From positions 3,410,001-3,474,000 of the forward strand of contig NZ_QPER01000002.1 in NCBI RefSeq assembly GCF_009455635.1: a DNA stretch of 64,000 bases. The letters run 5' to 3'. The position numbers and the translations under genes were made by a program. This stretch comes from Paraburkholderia agricolaris. GTDB taxonomy: Bacteria; Pseudomonadota; Gammaproteobacteria; Burkholderiales; Burkholderiaceae. Under the pieces are notes generated by a model. The model was not told where the DNA came from, ran no database searches, and worked only from the letters and a program-made list of their open reading frames with translations. Of the stretch, positions 54,178 to 64,000 are shown in pieces (position 1 is the first letter of the stretch; the number at the start of each line of letters is the position of its first letter).

Positions 54178-55506
54178 ATGCAGAAAATCACCGCTTTCTT
54201 TACGGAGCTGATGCGCAAGTATCTGCCCGATCCATTCGTCTTCGCCATCGGCCTCACCCTGCTCACGATGATTCTCGCCGTGCTGGTTCAAGGCCAGGCG
54301 GTGAGCGCGCTCACCCTGAGTTGGGGGAAAGGCTTCTGGGCGCTGCTCGCGTTCACGACTCAAATGGCGGTGATTCTCGCGGCGGGCTATGTGCTCGCGA
54401 CCGCCCCCCTCACCGAGCGCTTTCTCGATCGGCTCGTCGCGCGAGTGCACGATCCGCGCATGGCGGTGATCGTCGCGACGCTGGTCGGCGGGATTGGCAG
54501 CTATCTGAACTGGGGCTTCGGCCTGGTGATCGGCGGGATCGTGGCGCGCAAGCTGGCGCTGAGCATCAAGGGTGTGCATTACCCGTTGATCATCGCGTCG
54601 GCCTATAGCGGCTTTACGATGTACGGTCTCGGTCTGTCGGCCAGTATTCCGGTGCTGATCTCCACCAAGGGTCACCCGATGGAAGCGCAGATGGGCGTGA
54701 TTCCGCTGTCGGAAACGATTTTTTCGCCGGCAATGCTGATCACGAGTCTAGTTGTCATCATCACTTTGCCGCTGTTGAATGCCTGGCTGCATCCGAAGCC
54801 GGGCCAGCCGGTTACGGAGATCGACCGCGCGCTGAACGACGCACCCAAAGCCGCGGCGCCCGTATTGGATATCGACGAAAGCAACACCATTGCCCATCGC
54901 CTGAACAATAGCCGCCTGCTGAGCTATCTGATCGGCGCAATTGGCGTGGTTTACGTGGCGCTGTACTTCCACGGCGGCGGCTCGATGGACTTGAACCTGA
55001 TCAACTTCATTATTCTATTCCTCGGCATCATTCTGCTCGGTACGCCGATTCGCTATGTCGAGAAGCTGAACGAAGGTATTCGCACGATCAGCGGCATCAT
55101 TCTGCAGTACCCGTTCTATGCGGGGATTATGGCGATCATGGCGTCGTCGGGGCTGGTCAACACGTTCTCGCATTTCTTCGTCAAGATCGCGACGCCTGCC
55201 ACGCTGCCGTTCTGGGGTTTGATCAGTTCGTTCTTCATCAACTTTTTCGCCCCGTCGGGCGGCGGTCACTGGGTGATTCAGGGGCCGTTCATGATCGAGG
55301 CGGCCAAGTCGATTGGCGCATCGGTAGGGCACACCGCGACCGCCGTGATGCTCGGCAACGCATGGAACGATCTGGTACAGCCGTTCTGGATTCTGCCGGC
55401 GCTCGCGTTGTCGAAGCTGAAACTGAAGGACATCATGGGCTATACGGTCATCATGATGTTCTGGATCGGCATCGTGTACACGGTGGCGATTCTCGCTTGG
55501 GGTTGA
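54178..55506 (+). CDS. atoE: AtoE-family short-chain fatty acid transporter
   Basis: A 442-residue protein with about ten to twelve membrane segments. AtoE marks are LMRKYLPDPFVFAIGLTLLTM at the start, INFFAPSGGGHWVIQGPFMIEAA near residue 355, and LGNAWNDLVQPFWILPALALS. AtoE moves short-chain fatty acids such as acetoacetate and butyrate. It lies 68 bases after the dehydrogenase gene. A role importing the operon's substrate is likely. Confidence 0.92.
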   Translation: MQKITAFFTELMRKYLPDPFVFAIGLTLLTMILAVLVQGQAVSALTLSWGKGFWALLAFTTQMAVILAAGYVLATAPLTERFLDRLVARVHDPRMAVIVATLVGGIGSYLNWGFGLVIGGIVARKLALSIKGVHYPLIIASAYSGFTMYGLGLSASIPVLISTKGHPMEAQMGVIPLSETIFSPAMLITSLVVIITLPLLNAWLHPKPGQPVTEIDRALNDAPKAAAPVLDIDESNTIAHRLNNSRLLSYLIGAIGVVYVALYFHGGGSMDLNLINFIILFLGIILLGTPIRYVEKLNEGIRTISGIILQYPFYAGIMAIMASSGLVNTFSHFFVKIATPATLPFWGLISSFFINFFAPSGGGHWVIQGPFMIEAAKSIGASVGHTATAVMLGNAWNDLVQPFWILPALALSKLKLKDIMGYTVIMMFWIGIVYTVAILAWG

Positions 55507-55558
55507 GCAAACGTCCGGCCGCTACAAAGCGGCCTGTTCATTCGATGGAGAAGTTCGA

Positions 55559-55843
55559 ATGTTGTATCTGGTTCATATGCAGGTTCAGATTCCTGCCGAT
55601 GCCGACAAGGCACTCGTCGATCGCCTGAAGGCCGAGGAGAAAGCGTTTTCGCAGAAGCTGCAGCACGAGGGCAAGTGGCGCCATCTGTGGCGAGTGGCCG
55701 GTCAGTACGCGAATTACAGCGTATTCGATGTCGAGTCGAACGACGAGCTGCATACGCTGCTCAGTTCGTTGCCGCTGTTTCCGTATCTGGTTATCGACGT
55801 AACGCCGCTCGCGCAGCATCCGTCCGCTATCGCGCCGAACTGA
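55559..55843 (+). CDS. Muconolactone delta-isomerase-like protein
   Basis: A 94-residue protein that matches muconolactone isomerase (CatC) in length and parts: VHMQVQIPADADKALVDRLKAEEKAFSQ at the start, GKWRHLWRVAGQYANYSVFDVESNDELHTLL in the middle and FPYLVIDVTPLAQHPSA at the end. CatC makes 3-oxoadipate enol-lactone in the catechol branch. No catA or catB is present nearby, so it may act on another lactone made by this operon. RBS is GGAG before the ATG. Confidence 0.88.
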   Translation: MLYLVHMQVQIPADADKALVDRLKAEEKAFSQKLQHEGKWRHLWRVAGQYANYSVFDVESNDELHTLLSSLPLFPYLVIDVTPLAQHPSAIAPN

Positions 55844-55854
55844 AAGGAGCACGC

Positions 55855-56151
55855 ATGCCCTATATCATCGAAACGTTCGACAAGCCCGGTCACGCCGACG
55901 TCCGCATCCGCGAGCGCGAGACGCACCTCGCGTTTCTGGAAGAGAACAAGGCGTTGCTGCTTGCCTGCGGCGCGAAGTTGAACGACGACGGCAGCGGTGC
56001 CGGCGGCGGCGTGTATGTTGTCGATCTGGAAACACGCGAGGAAGCCGAAAAGTTTATTGCGGCCGATCCATTTTCTCAGGTCGACTTGTTCGAGCGCGTG
56101 ACGATCACGCGCTGGCGCAAGGCGTATTTTGATGGCGAGTGCTGTCTTTGA
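55855..56151 (+). CDS. YciI-family protein
   Basis: A 98-residue protein with the YciI pattern: YIIETFDKPGHADVRIRERETHLAFLEENKALLLACGAKLNDDGSGAGGGVYVVD, then EEAEKFIAADPFSQVDLFERVTITRW. The conserved histidine in RETHLAFL (near residue 23) and the aspartate in AADPF match the putative active site shared with the muconolactone isomerase fold. It follows the CatC-like gene by 11 bases with AAGGAG upstream, so the pair may act together. Confidence 0.87.
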   Translation: MPYIIETFDKPGHADVRIRERETHLAFLEENKALLLACGAKLNDDGSGAGGGVYVVDLETREEAEKFIAADPFSQVDLFERVTITRWRKAYFDGECCL

Positions 56152-56170
56152 GCTAAATAAGGTATGCGCA

Positions 56171-56204
56171 CGAGCCCGGACTCGCTGTCAGTCGTACGGG
56201 CTCG
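56171..56204. terminator. Hairpin between convergent genes
   Basis: CGAGCCCG (56,171-56,178) pairs with CGGGCTCG (56,197-56,204). It lies between the end of yciI and the end of the dihydroxyacetone kinase gene. No T tract is present on either strand. Confidence 0.45.
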
Positions 56205-56253
56205 GGCGATGCTCGTCCCCTGCTGTTCCCGGTTCACAAGCTAACCCACTCAA

Positions 56254-57963
56254 TCAGCCGGTAGCCAGCGCCCCGCGAATCGCGGCGAGCCACAACGCCA
56301 CGGCATGTGCGCCGGGGTCCGCATAACCGAGCGCGCGATCGCCGACATAACTCGAGCGCCCGCGCCGCGGATGCATCGACGCAGTTTGCGCCGCGCCTTC
56401 GGTTGCTGCATCGGCCGCGGCTTTCAAAGCCGCGTCGAGTCCGTCCTCTGACTTGGCGAGCGCGGCATGCAACGCATCGGCGGCAGGTTTCAGCGCGTCG
56501 ACCATGGTGCGATCGCCCGGATGCGCACCGCCCAACGCCATCAATCCGGCAACACCCTCACTGAACGCCGCCGACCACGCCTTCGCCGACGAGCCCCCGG
56601 TCTGTTCGAGCGTAACCGCACTGCGCAACAACATCACCGCGTAGAGCGGGCCGGAGGTACCGCCCACCACACGCCGAATCGTTGCAGACAGGCTACGCAA
56701 GACGGCGCCCGGCGTCGTTTCCGCAGGATAGGAATCGAGTTCGGCGAGAATGCCGCGCGCGCCACGCGACAGGCTGATACCGAGGTCGCCATCGCCGACG
56801 CGTTGATCCATATCGGTCAAGATCGGCTCGGCTTCAAGCAGGCACGCACAAACGGCCTCGATCACGCGGCGCAGCGTCGCCTCGCGTGTGAGCGTTGCGC
56901 CGGTTGTTCGATCTGGCGTAGCGGGTGCGGGCCGCACGGAAACCTGCGCAACGCGACCGCTCAACGCGGGCCATGCGCTGGTATGCGCGGCAGCGTCGAG
57001 CCAGCCGAGCCGCTCGTCGTCCACGCGCAGCAGTGTCAGCGAGACGCCCGCCATCTCGAGCGCGCTCAGAAACGTGCCGGCCCACGCGCGTTCCACATGG
57101 ATGCTGTTTGTTGCCAGATAACGAAGCGCGGACCCGGCTACGATGCTCAGTTCGCTCGCAGGCGTGCCGCCGAGGTTGTTCACCAGCAAAGCCACCCGCG
57201 CGCCCGGTTGCAACGACAGGTCGCCGACAATCTTCGCAAGCAGCCTTTCGACAATCGCGTCGGCCGGCTCTATCGCACCGCGTTCAACCCCGGGTTCGCC
57301 GTGAATGCCGAGGCCCCATTCGATTTCGCCATCGGCCAGTTCGAATCCCGGCTTGCCTGCGGCCGGCACCGTGCATGGCGTGAGCGCGACGCCCATCGTG
57401 CCGAGCGAAGCGGCAACCTCACGCGCAATCCGCGCAACCTCGGCCAACGGTCGGCCCACTGCGGCAGCCGCGCCGGCAATCTTATGCACCAGCACCGTCC
57501 CTGCGAGCCCGCGACGGCCCGCATGATCGCCGCTCGCTGCCAGTGCGACGTCGTCGGCGACGATGACCATTTCCGTGGGGATACCTTCGGCACGCGCAAT
57601 CTCGGCGGCGAGGCCGAAATTGAAGCGATCGCCCGTATAGTTCTTCACGATCAGCAGGACACCTGCGGTGCCGGCTACGGCGCGGATCGCGTCGAGCACG
57701 GCATCCGTGGAGGGCGAAGTGAATACCTCGCCCGCTACCGCGGCGCTCAGCATGCCATGACCGACGTAGCCGCCATGAGCCGGTTCGTGGCCTGAGCCAC
57801 CACCCGAGATCAGCGCGACTTCTCCGCGCGCGGCAACAGCCTCGGCGTCGGCGCGCACGACGATCGTGCCGCCCTGCAATAACGAGAGATTAGGATTGAG
57901 CGCTGCGAGTCCGTCGAGCATGTCCGGCACGACCGCGGAGACGTCGTTGATGAGCTTCTTCAT
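56254..57963 (-). CDS. Dihydroxyacetone kinase, single-chain DhaK-DhaL
   Basis: A 569-residue ATP-dependent kinase. The N-terminal DhaK half (about residues 1-335) has GGGSGHEPAHGGYVG and the substrate-binding histidine in GLGIHGEPGV near residue 220. The DhaL half (from about 365) has MDQRVGDGDLG (metal-binding aspartates), GGTSGPLYAVML and the family end MHPRRGRSSYVGDRALGYADPGA. It belongs to the single-polypeptide ATP type, not the PTS-linked type. It reads against the pathway genes, so is probably regulated separately; relatives also act on tetrose sugars. Confidence 0.93.
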   Translation of the reverse strand: MKKLINDVSAVVPDMLDGLAALNPNLSLLQGGTIVVRADAEAVAARGEVALISGGGSGHEPAHGGYVGHGMLSAAVAGEVFTSPSTDAVLDAIRAVAGTAGVLLIVKNYTGDRFNFGLAAEIARAEGIPTEMVIVADDVALAASGDHAGRRGLAGTVLVHKIAGAAAAVGRPLAEVARIAREVAASLGTMGVALTPCTVPAAGKPGFELADGEIEWGLGIHGEPGVERGAIEPADAIVERLLAKIVGDLSLQPGARVALLVNNLGGTPASELSIVAGSALRYLATNSIHVERAWAGTFLSALEMAGVSLTLLRVDDERLGWLDAAAHTSAWPALSGRVAQVSVRPAPATPDRTTGATLTREATLRRVIEAVCACLLEAEPILTDMDQRVGDGDLGISLSRGARGILAELDSYPAETTPGAVLRSLSATIRRVVGGTSGPLYAVMLLRSAVTLEQTGGSSAKAWSAAFSEGVAGLMALGGAHPGDRTMVDALKPAADALHAALAKSEDGLDAALKAAADAATEGAAQTASMHPRRGRSSYVGDRALGYADPGAHAVALWLAAIRGALATG

Positions 57964-58196
57964 TTCGTCAGCTTCCTTTCGAGCCGCCGGCCCTGTGTCG
58001 CGAGCTCACGGCAGTCTATGTAGTTGCGAGACCTGAAGACTCAACTGTACCGCGCATCAGGACAATGCGATGTGGAACGGTAAACGCATCGGTGAACGAG
58101 CCAGGCTGTGGCGAGATAGAGGCAATGCGGAAGGGAGAAACTGACAGGACCGCCGCACGATGACGATGCGCGCCGATGTAATACTGGAAAATGACA

Positions 58197-58226
58197 GTAG
58201 ACGAAAGCGGAGCCGCTTTCGTCTAC
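58197..58226. terminator. Perfect 14-bp inverted repeat after tRNA-Val
   Basis: GTAGACGAAAGCGG (58,197-58,210) is followed, after a two-base gap, by its exact complement (58,213-58,226). It lies 14 bases past the tRNA-Val 3' end and can fold into a strong hairpin ending the leftward tRNA transcript. Confidence 0.6.
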
Positions 58227-58239
58227 GTCACCTGTGCGT

Positions 58240-58316
58240 TGGTAGGCTCGATTGGATTCGAACCAACGACCCCCACCATGTCAAGGTGGTGCTCTAACCA
58301 ACTGAGCTACGAGCCT
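58240..58316 (-). tRNA. tRNA-Val(GAC)
   Basis: A 77-base gene, with acceptor AGGCTCG / CGAGCCT, D arm TAGCTCAGTTGGTTAGAGC, anticodon stem-loop CCACC-TTGACAT-GGTGG (anticodon GAC), T loop GGTTCGAATCC and an encoded 3' CCA. Confidence 0.97.
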
Positions 58317-58427
58317 TTAGAGGCGCGAATTATAGAGAGTCCGGGCGCGTCGCACAAGTCCGCACGGCAAGTATCTGCACGAGCATGTGTCCATCGGTTC
58401 GTCGTGCGGTTCGCTGTTGAACCTGCC

Positions 58428-59918
58428 TCAGTTCGCCGACGCCCACCCGGTCTGCGTATCCAGCGGAAAAACCGGCCGCTTCAGGTGTTTGAACCTGAAC
58501 AACCCGTAGTCCGAACTCGTCACACCGCGGCTATCGCACTCCACCAGCGCCGCGGCGATCGGCACAAAGACCGGGCGGCAGTACATGCGGGATTTAAGCA
58601 ACAGGAAACGCGCGCGTCGCGGATCGATGCCGACGCTCTCGAATACGCCGAGGTCCCATGGTTCGTGCGTGCGCTCGGTCATCACGAGCTTGACCGTGCC
58701 GGTGTCGAGCACTGCCGCGCGGCCCATGAACGCACGCTGACCGGTATAGGTTGGGCCACTGATTACGTATTCGCCATCAGTCAGCGCACGCACTACGCCG
58801 GTCACCGCAACCGGCGGCCGTGGCGTCACAGCATCGCTTGCGATCTTGTTGCCGATCGTCACCGTCACCGTGCTGCCGACGCCCACTGCCATCAGCGCCG
58901 CGACGGCTTGCGGATCGCACAACGGCCCGCTTACGATCCCGCCGAGATTCTGTTTGAGCGCCTCTTCAAGCAGATCCATCGTGTCGCACGTGCCGCCCGA
59001 CATGCAGTTGTCACCGTGATCGAGCAACAACACCGGTTTGTCCGCGCCCTGCGCGAGCGCTGCGGCCTGCGCCACCGACTCCGTCAGCGGCGCGCTGCGA
59101 TAAACGAAATCCTCACGCTCGTTCCATATCTGCCGCGCGATGCGCTCCGCCACCGCTTCCGCCTGTTCGCGCTCGCCGTTCGCCACCACCACGACGCTGA
59201 TACATGGCGCCTCGATATCGGAGAGCGAGAAGCCTGACAGGACCGACACCGCCAGCATGCCATCGGCCTCTGCTGCACGCGCGGCATCCACGGCGCGTTT
59301 CATCGCGCCTTCGGCCGTCGCGCTGCGCAGCGTATGCGTGAGCAACGGCGGCTTGCGCCATGCAATCACCGGCTTCGCGTTGCCATGGATAAGATCGAAC
59401 ATGAGACGCGCCGCATGCGCACCCGTCTCATACATATCGACGTGCGGATAGGTTTTGAAGCTGACAATCACGTCGGCGTTATCGACCATCTTCTGCGTCA
59501 CGTTGCCATGCAGATCGAGTGCAACCGCAATCGGCGCGTGGGGCAATGCGGCGCGTACGCGTTCGAGCAGATCGCCTTCGCCATCATTCGAATTCTCGGC
59601 GACCATCGCGCCGTGCAGGTCGAGCATCACCGCGTCGCAACCTGCTGCTGCCGTAACGATCGCATCGCAGATCGCGTCGTAAGCGGCGGCCTCGACCCGG
59701 CCGCTCGGATTCGCCGACGCGGAAATAGGCGTCACGATTCCGGCGTGCTCGCGCTCGGCTGCGTCGATGAACGCGGCCATGGCCGTCTGCATGCCCTTGT
59801 TTTCGTTGAACGCGTCCTCGCCGTAGCTCGGGCCGTTACGGCCGAACGCTGCCAGCGGCGTGGCCACCGGCGAGAACGTGTTGGTCTCGTGATTCATCCT
59901 TGCAATCAGGATCTTCAT
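58428..59918 (-). CDS. M81-family metallopeptidase, MlrC type
   Basis: A 496-residue protein of the MlrC (microcystinase C) family. N-terminal marks are ARMNHETNTFSP near residue 8 and AVMLDLHGAMVAE; the middle has VDNADVIVSFKTYPHVDMYETG; the C-terminal domain has LLLDHGDNCMSGGTCDTMDLLEEAL, which carries probable metal ligands. MlrC splits linear microcystin, but the family is broad and common in bacteria that never see microcystin, so the true substrate is unknown. The ATG at 59,918 overlaps the preceding stop as ATGA. Confidence 0.9.
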   Translation of the reverse strand: MKILIARMNHETNTFSPVATPLAAFGRNGPSYGEDAFNENKGMQTAMAAFIDAAEREHAGIVTPISASANPSGRVEAAAYDAICDAIVTAAAGCDAVMLDLHGAMVAENSNDGEGDLLERVRAALPHAPIAVALDLHGNVTQKMVDNADVIVSFKTYPHVDMYETGAHAARLMFDLIHGNAKPVIAWRKPPLLTHTLRSATAEGAMKRAVDAARAAEADGMLAVSVLSGFSLSDIEAPCISVVVVANGEREQAEAVAERIARQIWNEREDFVYRSAPLTESVAQAAALAQGADKPVLLLDHGDNCMSGGTCDTMDLLEEALKQNLGGIVSGPLCDPQAVAALMAVGVGSTVTVTIGNKIASDAVTPRPPVAVTGVVRALTDGEYVISGPTYTGQRAFMGRAAVLDTGTVKLVMTERTHEPWDLGVFESVGIDPRRARFLLLKSRMYCRPVFVPIAAALVECDSRGVTSSDYGLFRFKHLKRPVFPLDTQTGWASAN

Positions 59919-60313
59919 GCTTCGGCGCTCCCCGCCGTTTGCGCGGCGTTCAGCATGGCCTGCAACAGGACGTTGCAACCGGCTTCCAGGTGATCCGCGC
60001 GCGCGTCCTCGATTTCGTTGTGGCTGATGCCGCCCTTACACGGCGTAAAGATCATGGCTGCCGGCACCACGCGCGCGCGATAGACGGTGTCGTGCCCAGC
60101 ACCGCTGATCACGTCCATTGACGAAAAACCGGGCGTGCCCGCGCCCCGCTGAACCTCGGCGAGCAAGTCAGCGGCAAACCAACACGAGCCGGCGCAAGCG
60201 CCTTTGTCCGTCGCGTCGATTTGCGCAAGTTGCGTGAAACTGTCCCAGCGCCGCGCACCGTCGATACGCAGATCAGCGAGCGTCCCGCCGGTTGTTGATT
60301 TATGAGCTTGCAT
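59915..60313 (-). pseudogene. M20 carbamoylase / allantoate-hydrolase remnant, internally deleted
   Basis: A 132-residue frame that joins an N-terminal piece (LADLRIDGARRWDSFTQLAQIDATDKGAC, residues about 12-40) to a C-terminal piece (VISGAGHDTVYRARVVPAAMIFTPCKGGISHNEIEDARADHLEAGCNVLLQAML, residues about 68-122). In intact N-carbamoyl-L-amino-acid or allantoate hydrolases about 300 residues stand between these, including most metal ligands. So the frame is an in-frame deletion product without catalytic core. It is translationally coupled to mlrC. Confidence 0.8.
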
Positions 60314-60897
60314 CGATGGGTCCTCATAGTGAAGACAGAGTGCGCGTCAGACGACGACGCCCGTTTCACGAATCAACTCGAGTTGTGGACGACGAATCCG
60401 AATCCGTTTCTGCGACTTCAATTGCAAACTGATCAAGTAAATGATCCGGCAACTGATCGAGTTTTGTAACGATACACCGCAAGCAGAACACAAGAGCGTT
60501 TCAGTCAGGCCAACGCGAGAACCACGAAGCGATCACAGAAGCGGTACGCGAACACGACGTGGAGAAAGTGCCTGAGTGGATGGTCGTTCAAATGACGGAA
60601 GCGCCACGTTATGTGAAGCGCATGAAAAGCAGGCAGCGCGGTCGCGCCGATTCTCGATTCAGAGATTCGCTGGCGCGTGAGGCCGCTTAGCGTCGCACCG
60701 GCTGATGAGCCTGGTTAGGAATGACCTCGACGGGAGGATGAAAGCACCGACGTAGCCGCCGATCGGTTGCGGTTAGTTTGCGCCCCGCCGTCTCAACTAC
60801 CTCAAACTGTCAATTAGGTTTCAGTGACCCCGTGAGGGCTCAACCTTTTACGGCCCGCGCCGTTATTGCATCTGCACAGGCATAACACTGGACCGTC
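60314..60897. other. Intergenic region with a possible GntR remnant
   Basis: About 580 bases. A rightward reading frame at 60,457-60,690 ends NHEAITEAVREHDVEKVPEWM and RYVKRMKSRQ, weakly like the C-terminal helix of an FCD-type GntR regulator, without a start codon context or DNA-binding domain. The rest shows nothing I can assign. Confidence 0.3.
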
Positions 60898-61362
60898 ATG
60901 GCACAACCTATCCCGTTTTCCCGCAACACCGGCGCTGCACGTGCCCGGCACGACAAAGCGATGCTGTTGCCGATCGCCCGGAAGATCGCCGACGACCTTG
61001 CCTTGCGCGTACATCTGGCCCTCGACGCCTTGCGCCGCGGCGCTGGCGGCACGAGCGATGCGCAAACGCTCACGCAGGTCATGCTGTTGACGGGTTTCCT
61101 GGCGGAGTCCGGTTTCGGTTCGATGAACAGCGCGCAACTCGGTGCCGCTGAGCGCGCGGTATCGGCGGTTTTCGATATCGGCCGTGAAACCGGCGAGTGG
61201 AAATTGGACAGCACAGGTTTCGCGCTTTTCTCCGAAATCGCAACGAATTACGATCGGCAACTGCACAGCGCGCCCCTTTGGGCGATCACCGATGCCAGCG
61301 AACGGCTGGACCGTTTTACCGCAGGGGTGTCGTATCAGGCGCCAGTGCGGAAACGGGCTTAG
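60898..61362 (+). CDS. Conserved hypothetical protein, Burkholderiaceae type
   Basis: A 154-residue soluble protein with no signal peptide. It has a basic start (MAQPIPFSRNTGAARARHDKA), a long helical region (ARKIADDLALRVHLALDALRR) near residue 30-50, and a mid segment with SDAQTLTQVMLLTGFLAESGFG. I recall similar proteins near rRNA operons in Burkholderia relatives but not with a known function. It reads toward the rRNA operon and ends about 170 bases from the rRNA terminator. No catalytic motif is visible. Confidence 0.65.
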   Translation: MAQPIPFSRNTGAARARHDKAMLLPIARKIADDLALRVHLALDALRRGAGGTSDAQTLTQVMLLTGFLAESGFGSMNSAQLGAAERAVSAVFDIGRETGEWKLDSTGFALFSEIATNYDRQLHSAPLWAITDASERLDRFTAGVSYQAPVRKRA

Positions 61363-61536
61363 TGGGCCATGGTGATTTGGGGCTGTCAAATGACAGCGTA
61401 AATCACCGGGTATGGCTGCGGGGAACTAGAAGGGTTGCGCGAGCACAGTCCTAATCGACGCGGTAGAAACGGACGCGCATTCCCTGGAGAGAGGGTGTTG
61501 AGGCCGTACTGAGGGGATTTCCGGGGTGCGTAAACG

Positions 61537-61569
61537 CAGAAACCCCACCTTTATGGGGCGGGGTTTCTG
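61537..61569 (-). terminator. Terminator of the rRNA operon
   Basis: Reading leftward, AGAAACCCC (61,568-61,560) pairs with GGGGTTTCT (61,546-61,538) with a 13-base loop. It lies just past 5S rRNA, the usual place for rRNA operon termination. Confidence 0.7.
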
Positions 61570-61582
61570 TTGCTGCTGGGGA

Positions 61583-61697
61583 GCCTGACGATTACCTACT
61601 TTCACACGGGAATCCGCACTATCATCGGCGTGGAGTCGTTTCACGGTCCTGTTCGGGATGGGAAGGGGTGGGACCGACTCGCTATGGTCATCAGGCA
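61583..61697 (-). rRNA. rrf: 5S ribosomal RNA
   Basis: Reading leftward, the gene opens TGCCTGATGACCATAGCGAG, includes GAACAGGACCGTGAAACGAC, and ends GTCAGGC, pairing with its start. Size is about 115 bases. It lies 3' of 23S rRNA, as in a standard bacterial operon. Confidence 0.95.
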
Positions 61698-61910
61698 TGA
61701 CTTGTTGTCGTGTCGCCCTGGGGGGCGGCACAACCAATCTGGAAGAAGTAGTTTCTGGTGATGCTCACCAGAGGGAGATTCGGGGGTTGTGTTGTTTCTG
61801 GCACAACACTGATCTCAACCTGTGTGTGGTCTGCATAAGACCCTGCGCGTGGCGCAGGGTGGGGCATCCATAAGTGCTGAAGCACTCACGGCTGCCGACA
61901 CACACCTGTT
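61698..61910 (-). other. 23S-5S internal spacer
   Basis: About 210 bases between 23S and 5S rRNA. No tRNA is seen. It contains short processing-type inverted repeats near 61,840-61,865 (CTGCGCGTGGCGCAG). Confidence 0.7.

Positions 61911-64000
<2,090 letters not shown>

Noticed and set aside
56467..57795. 442-residue rightward frame opposite the dihydroxyacetone kinase gene
   Set aside because: Shadow of a conserved gene on the other strand, with no family resemblance.
60457..60690. GntR (FCD) regulator gene
   Set aside because: Only a short C-terminal-like piece with weak similarity and no DNA-binding domain; noted as a remnant at most.
61570..61885. Short frames over 5S rRNA and the spacer
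   Set aside because: They overlap rRNA; no protein family match is visible.

Overview
The window looks like a high-GC Burkholderiaceae chromosome, most likely Paraburkholderia or a close relative. The clues are a CatC/YciI/AtoE-type catabolic gene mix, a porin remnant of Burkholderia type, a periplasmic selenocysteine formate dehydrogenase operon, and the start (3' side) of an rRNA operon at the right edge. Assignment is from memory of families; no search was run.

Region 1 (1 to about 31,241) is the right-hand part of an integrative and conjugative element (ICE). It lies against the 3' end of the selenocysteine tRNA gene (31,242-31,337), next to a P4-type tyrosine integrase (29,817-31,070). 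Nearly all transfer genes read leftward in one tightly coupled run. In transcription order these are an AlpA-like regulator, a small HTH-like protein, a terminator, a secreted cysteine-rich protein, virB1, virB2, virB3, virB4, virB6, virB5, virB7, virB8, virB9, virB10, virB11, a VirD4 coupling protein split into two overlapping ORFs, a TraC-like primase, an LPD7/KfrB polyvalent protein, mobC and a MOBP-type relaxase. At the far left are a membrane protein, an unknown protein and an XRE repressor with repeated operator-like boxes. Between the transfer genes and the integrase lies cargo: a decayed porin, and a three-gene cassette made of a LysR regulator, an MFS transporter and a 1,154-residue fusion. 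The fusion joins a molybdopterin (DMSO-reductase family) oxidoreductase to an FAD/NAD reductase and a plant-type [2Fe-2S] ferredoxin. It is the most unusual protein in the window.

Region 2 (31,242-44,226) is a selenium and formate block. Reading leftward are fdhA (in-frame TGA = Sec197 with a SECIS-like hairpin), fdhB, fdhC, fdhE, selA, selB and tRNA-Sec. Reading rightward are selD, mnmH (selU), a YraQ/ArsP-like permease and a 44-residue membrane protein. Together they make selenophosphate, charge tRNA-Sec, insert Sec into FdhA, and modify tRNA with selenium. The ICE sits exactly at the tRNA end of this operon.

Region 3 (44,283-60,897) is chromosomal catabolism and transport. A GntR/UTRA regulator with a perfect 32-bp palindrome controls an MFS-amidohydrolase pair and probably a second MFS gene. 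An IclR regulator lies divergent from an MHS transporter and upstream of a possible pathway operon: cyclase, SDR, 3-hydroxyacyl-CoA-dehydrogenase-like enzyme, AtoE transporter, muconolactone-isomerase-like protein and YciI. A single-chain dihydroxyacetone kinase faces it. tRNA-Val(GAC), an MlrC-type M81 metallopeptidase and a deletion-fused M20 hydrolase remnant follow.

Region 4 (60,898-64,000) holds one conserved unknown gene, the rRNA terminator, 5S rRNA and the 3' two-thirds of 23S rRNA, all rRNA on the minus strand and running off the window.
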